From Rhodospirillaceae bacterium (GTDB lineage Bacteria > Pseudomonadota > Alphaproteobacteria > Rhodospirillales > 2-02-FULL-58-16): DNA of 15,580 nucleotides. The notes beneath the pieces are model-generated. The model saw only the letters and a list, made by a program, of their open reading frames with translations. It had not been told where the DNA came from and made no database searches. The stretch lies in NCBI GenBank assembly GCA_030623425.1, contig JAUXMA010000007.1:1-15580 (forward strand). Reading direction: 5' to 3'. Position numbers and translations under genes: made by a program. Shown piece after piece: positions 14,449 to 15,580 of this stretch. Position 1 is the first letter of the stretch. Each line of letters starts with the position of its first letter.

Positions 14449-15213
14449 TTATCCCTTGACCTTCAGCACGTCTCCCGCCGAGATGGCGCCGGCGGCGGTG
14501 ATTTCGGCGTAGATGCCCATGTCGGCGTGGCCCAAGCCTTTTTGCAGGTCCTTAAGCAGGTTCATGTCGCGCTCGCCGGTCGCCGGGTTGACGTTGACGG
14601 CGGCGCAACGGTCGATGCGCGCCGTCACCTTCGCCCGCACCCGGCCGATGGCGATTTCCTTGCCCAGCCAGCCGAACTCGGCCCACGGCTCGCCACCTTG
14701 CAAGTACAGGTTGCCGCGAAAGCGTAAGGGATCGACGTCGCCGCCGGCGACCCTCTCCAAATCCTTGACCGAGGCCAGGTTGATCAGCGAGATCACCGGC
14801 TGGCGGTGATCCGTGAACATGTGCTCCGGCGGCGCCTCGATGAGACGCGGCTTGCCGTGGCTTTCCTTTTGCATGTAGGCGGCGAAGAAGTCCTCGATGA
14901 CGGCGCGGCCGACCGGCGTGGTGATTCGGCCCGTGGCCACCTGCTTGCCGCCGCGAAAGATGGTGAGCCGCCCTTCGGCGGCGTCGAAACGGGTCTCCAG
15001 CTTGGCCAGCCGTTCGTTCCGCATCAGCATCAGGAAGGCTGTCTTGGGCAGCCATTCGGGTCTGTCGGCGTCGAAGCGGGTCGACGGCAGGGCGATGGCG
15101 AAGTGCCGGTCGTGCTCGATGCCCCGCGCCGCCGAAAGGCGGACGGAAGGCAAGGGCTCGGCCGAGAGCCCCTTGACCGGATAGCGAAAAATGCGCTCGA
15201 CGGTGATGGCCAT
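14449..15213 (-). CDS. MOSC domain-containing protein (YcbX/mARC-like)
   Basis: The 254-residue protein has an N-terminal MOSC_N beta-barrel domain (starting ITVERIFRYPVKGLSAEPL) and a C-terminal MOSC domain (about 130-254) with RFRGNLYLQG (164-173) and DRCAAVNVNPATGERD (201-216). C203 is in the position of the molybdenum-coordinating cysteine of mARC and YcbX. Relatives bind molybdenum cofactor and reduce N-hydroxylated compounds, or deliver cofactor sulfur. Which applies here is not visible. No fused ferredoxin domain is present, so a separate electron donor would be needed if it is a reductase. ATG at 15213 begins at the usual MOSC_N start. The gene lies opposite the upstream operons and is not obviously co-transcribed with the small ORF behind it. 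Confidence 0.88.
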   Translation of the reverse strand: MAITVERIFRYPVKGLSAEPLPSVRLSAARGIEHDRHFAIALPSTRFDADRPEWLPKTAFLMLMRNERLAKLETRFDAAEGRLTIFRGGKQVATGRITTPVGRAVIEDFFAAYMQKESHGKPRLIEAPPEHMFTDHRQPVISLINLASVKDLERVAGGDVDPLRFRGNLYLQGGEPWAEFGWLGKEIAIGRVRAKVTARIDRCAAVNVNPATGERDMNLLKDLQKGLGHADMGIYAEITAAGAISAGDVLKVKG

Positions 15214-15385
15214 GGTGGCAACATCGTCGCCGCCGGCGCCGCTGTCAATGGCGGCGGCGGGCCGATGGACTCTGGTCCGGCAATCGGCGTGAGCCGGTGG
15301 TCCATGGGGACGCGGCCCACAGAAGGTCGTCGAAATTGGTATTCCGGCGAGGCTTCCTGGCGGCCCGACGCCAAGCTTTACGAAC
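15214..15385. other. Intergenic region upstream of the MOSC gene, with a nested dyad
   Basis: No gene is evident. The main structure is a nested inverted repeat: ATGGAC (15265-15270) with GTCCAT (15300-15305) outside, and CCGGC (15277-15281) with GCCGG (15293-15297) inside. A simpler stem CGCCGC/GCGGCG (15237-15242 / 15251-15256) lies close to the MOSC start. Neither has a T-run. I cannot place a promoter for the minus-strand MOSC gene. Confidence 0.4.
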
Positions 15386-15490
15386 CTACCGTGGTTTGTG
15401 CGTTAGCCGCTTCACCCCCCCTATGAGCAGGGCGACGATGAAGGCTCCTCCGAGCATTCGAAGAAAAAAGCCTAGAAAAACTGCCGTCAT
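15386..15490 (-). CDS. Small single-span membrane protein (34 residues)
   Basis: The ATG at 15490 opens a 34-codon frame ending in TAG. The product has a hydrophobic helix (MTAVFLGFFLRMLGGAFIVA and on to about residue 25) containing Gly-Gly pairs that would suit helix packing, then a basic tail (KRLTHKPR). By the positive-inside rule the C-terminus would face the cytoplasm. Support comes from the start codon overlapping the stop of the upstream frame as ATGA, and from a GTGGGG about 7 nt before the ATG. I recognise no family. The same frame is also open to the window edge, so it could be the C-terminus of a longer protein, though the upstream residues look unlike coding sequence. Confidence 0.45.
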   Translation of the reverse strand: MTAVFLGFFLRMLGGAFIVALLIGGVKRLTHKPR

Positions 15491-15579
15491 CCGTTTTGCC
15501 CCACGGAGCCGGGAACCATCCCTACCCCATCCGAACCCAGCGTAATACGCACCGAATGGGCCATGTCGCCCATGAGCGG
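15487..15579 (-). CDS. 3' end of an unidentified CDS entering from the right edge
   Basis: This minus-strand frame is open from the window edge to TGA (15489-15487) and encodes 30 residues (PLMGDMAHSVRITLGSDGVG and onward) with GC-rich third positions like those of neighbouring genes. Its stop overlaps the next ATG as ATGA, the junction also seen at prfA-prmC, which favours real coding sequence. I do not recognise the protein. Internal ATGs at 15573 and 15564 mean a very short complete ORF cannot be excluded. Confidence 0.4.
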   Translation of the reverse strand, partial: PLMGDMAHSVRITLGSDGVGMVPGSVGQNG

Positions 15580-15580
15580 C

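Noticed and set aside
14806..15426. A 206-codon plus-strand frame over the MOSC gene start and upstream region
   Set aside because: It is antisense to a recognisable MOSC-domain gene and shows no domain of its own.

Overview
The window is a high-GC stretch of a bacterial chromosome, most probably from an alphaproteobacterium of Rhodospirillales-like type. The evidence is the DUF1178 and DUF4167 genes, both typical of alphaproteobacteria, and the neighbourhood (ubiG next to lysC, ptsP, a RodZ-like gene, ispG, hisS, prfA, prmC, DUF4167). This is conserved housekeeping DNA. I see no insertion sequence, prophage, CRISPR array, rRNA or tRNA.

Layout from left to right. Bases 1-220 hold no gene I can name, only a promoter-like AT-rich stretch. 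A zinc-ribbon DUF1178 gene (221-655, +) converges on ubiG (677-1447, -; ubiquinone O-methyltransferase). ubiG and lysC diverge from a shared region of about 195 bp that carries two inverted repeats. lysC (1644-2864), a nitronate monooxygenase-like flavoenzyme (2851-3903) and ptsP (3906-6173) are overlapping or nearly touching and read as one operon: aspartate-family amino-acid synthesis, an FMN oxidase-like enzyme, and enzyme I of the nitrogen PTS. An AT-rich gap of about 150 bp with a palindrome next to the start leads into a second operon: rodZ-like (6326-7849), ispG (7997-9295), hisS (9313-10557), hemA (10568-11854), prfA (11861-12934) and prmC (12931-13794). It joins cell-shape control, isoprenoid synthesis, histidyl-tRNA charging, the first committed step of C5 tetrapyrrole synthesis, and translation termination (RF1 plus the enzyme that methylates its GGQ motif).

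A hairpin-rich interval with a terminator-like stem (13892-13912) separates prmC from a DUF4167 gene (14021-14440). A MOSC-domain gene (14449-15213, -) converges on DUF4167. At the right edge the minus strand carries the tail of an unidentified CDS (15487-15579) whose stop overlaps, as ATGA, the start of a 34-residue single-membrane-span ORF (15386-15490).

The most unusual content is a full-length glutamyl-tRNA reductase (C5 haem pathway) in what looks like an alphaproteobacterial operon, since most alphaproteobacteria make 5-aminolevulinate with ALA synthase. Other points worth attention are a well-placed internal start in lysC that would give a separate regulatory subunit, the structured leader before the DUF4167 gene, and the small membrane-protein ORF at the right edge.
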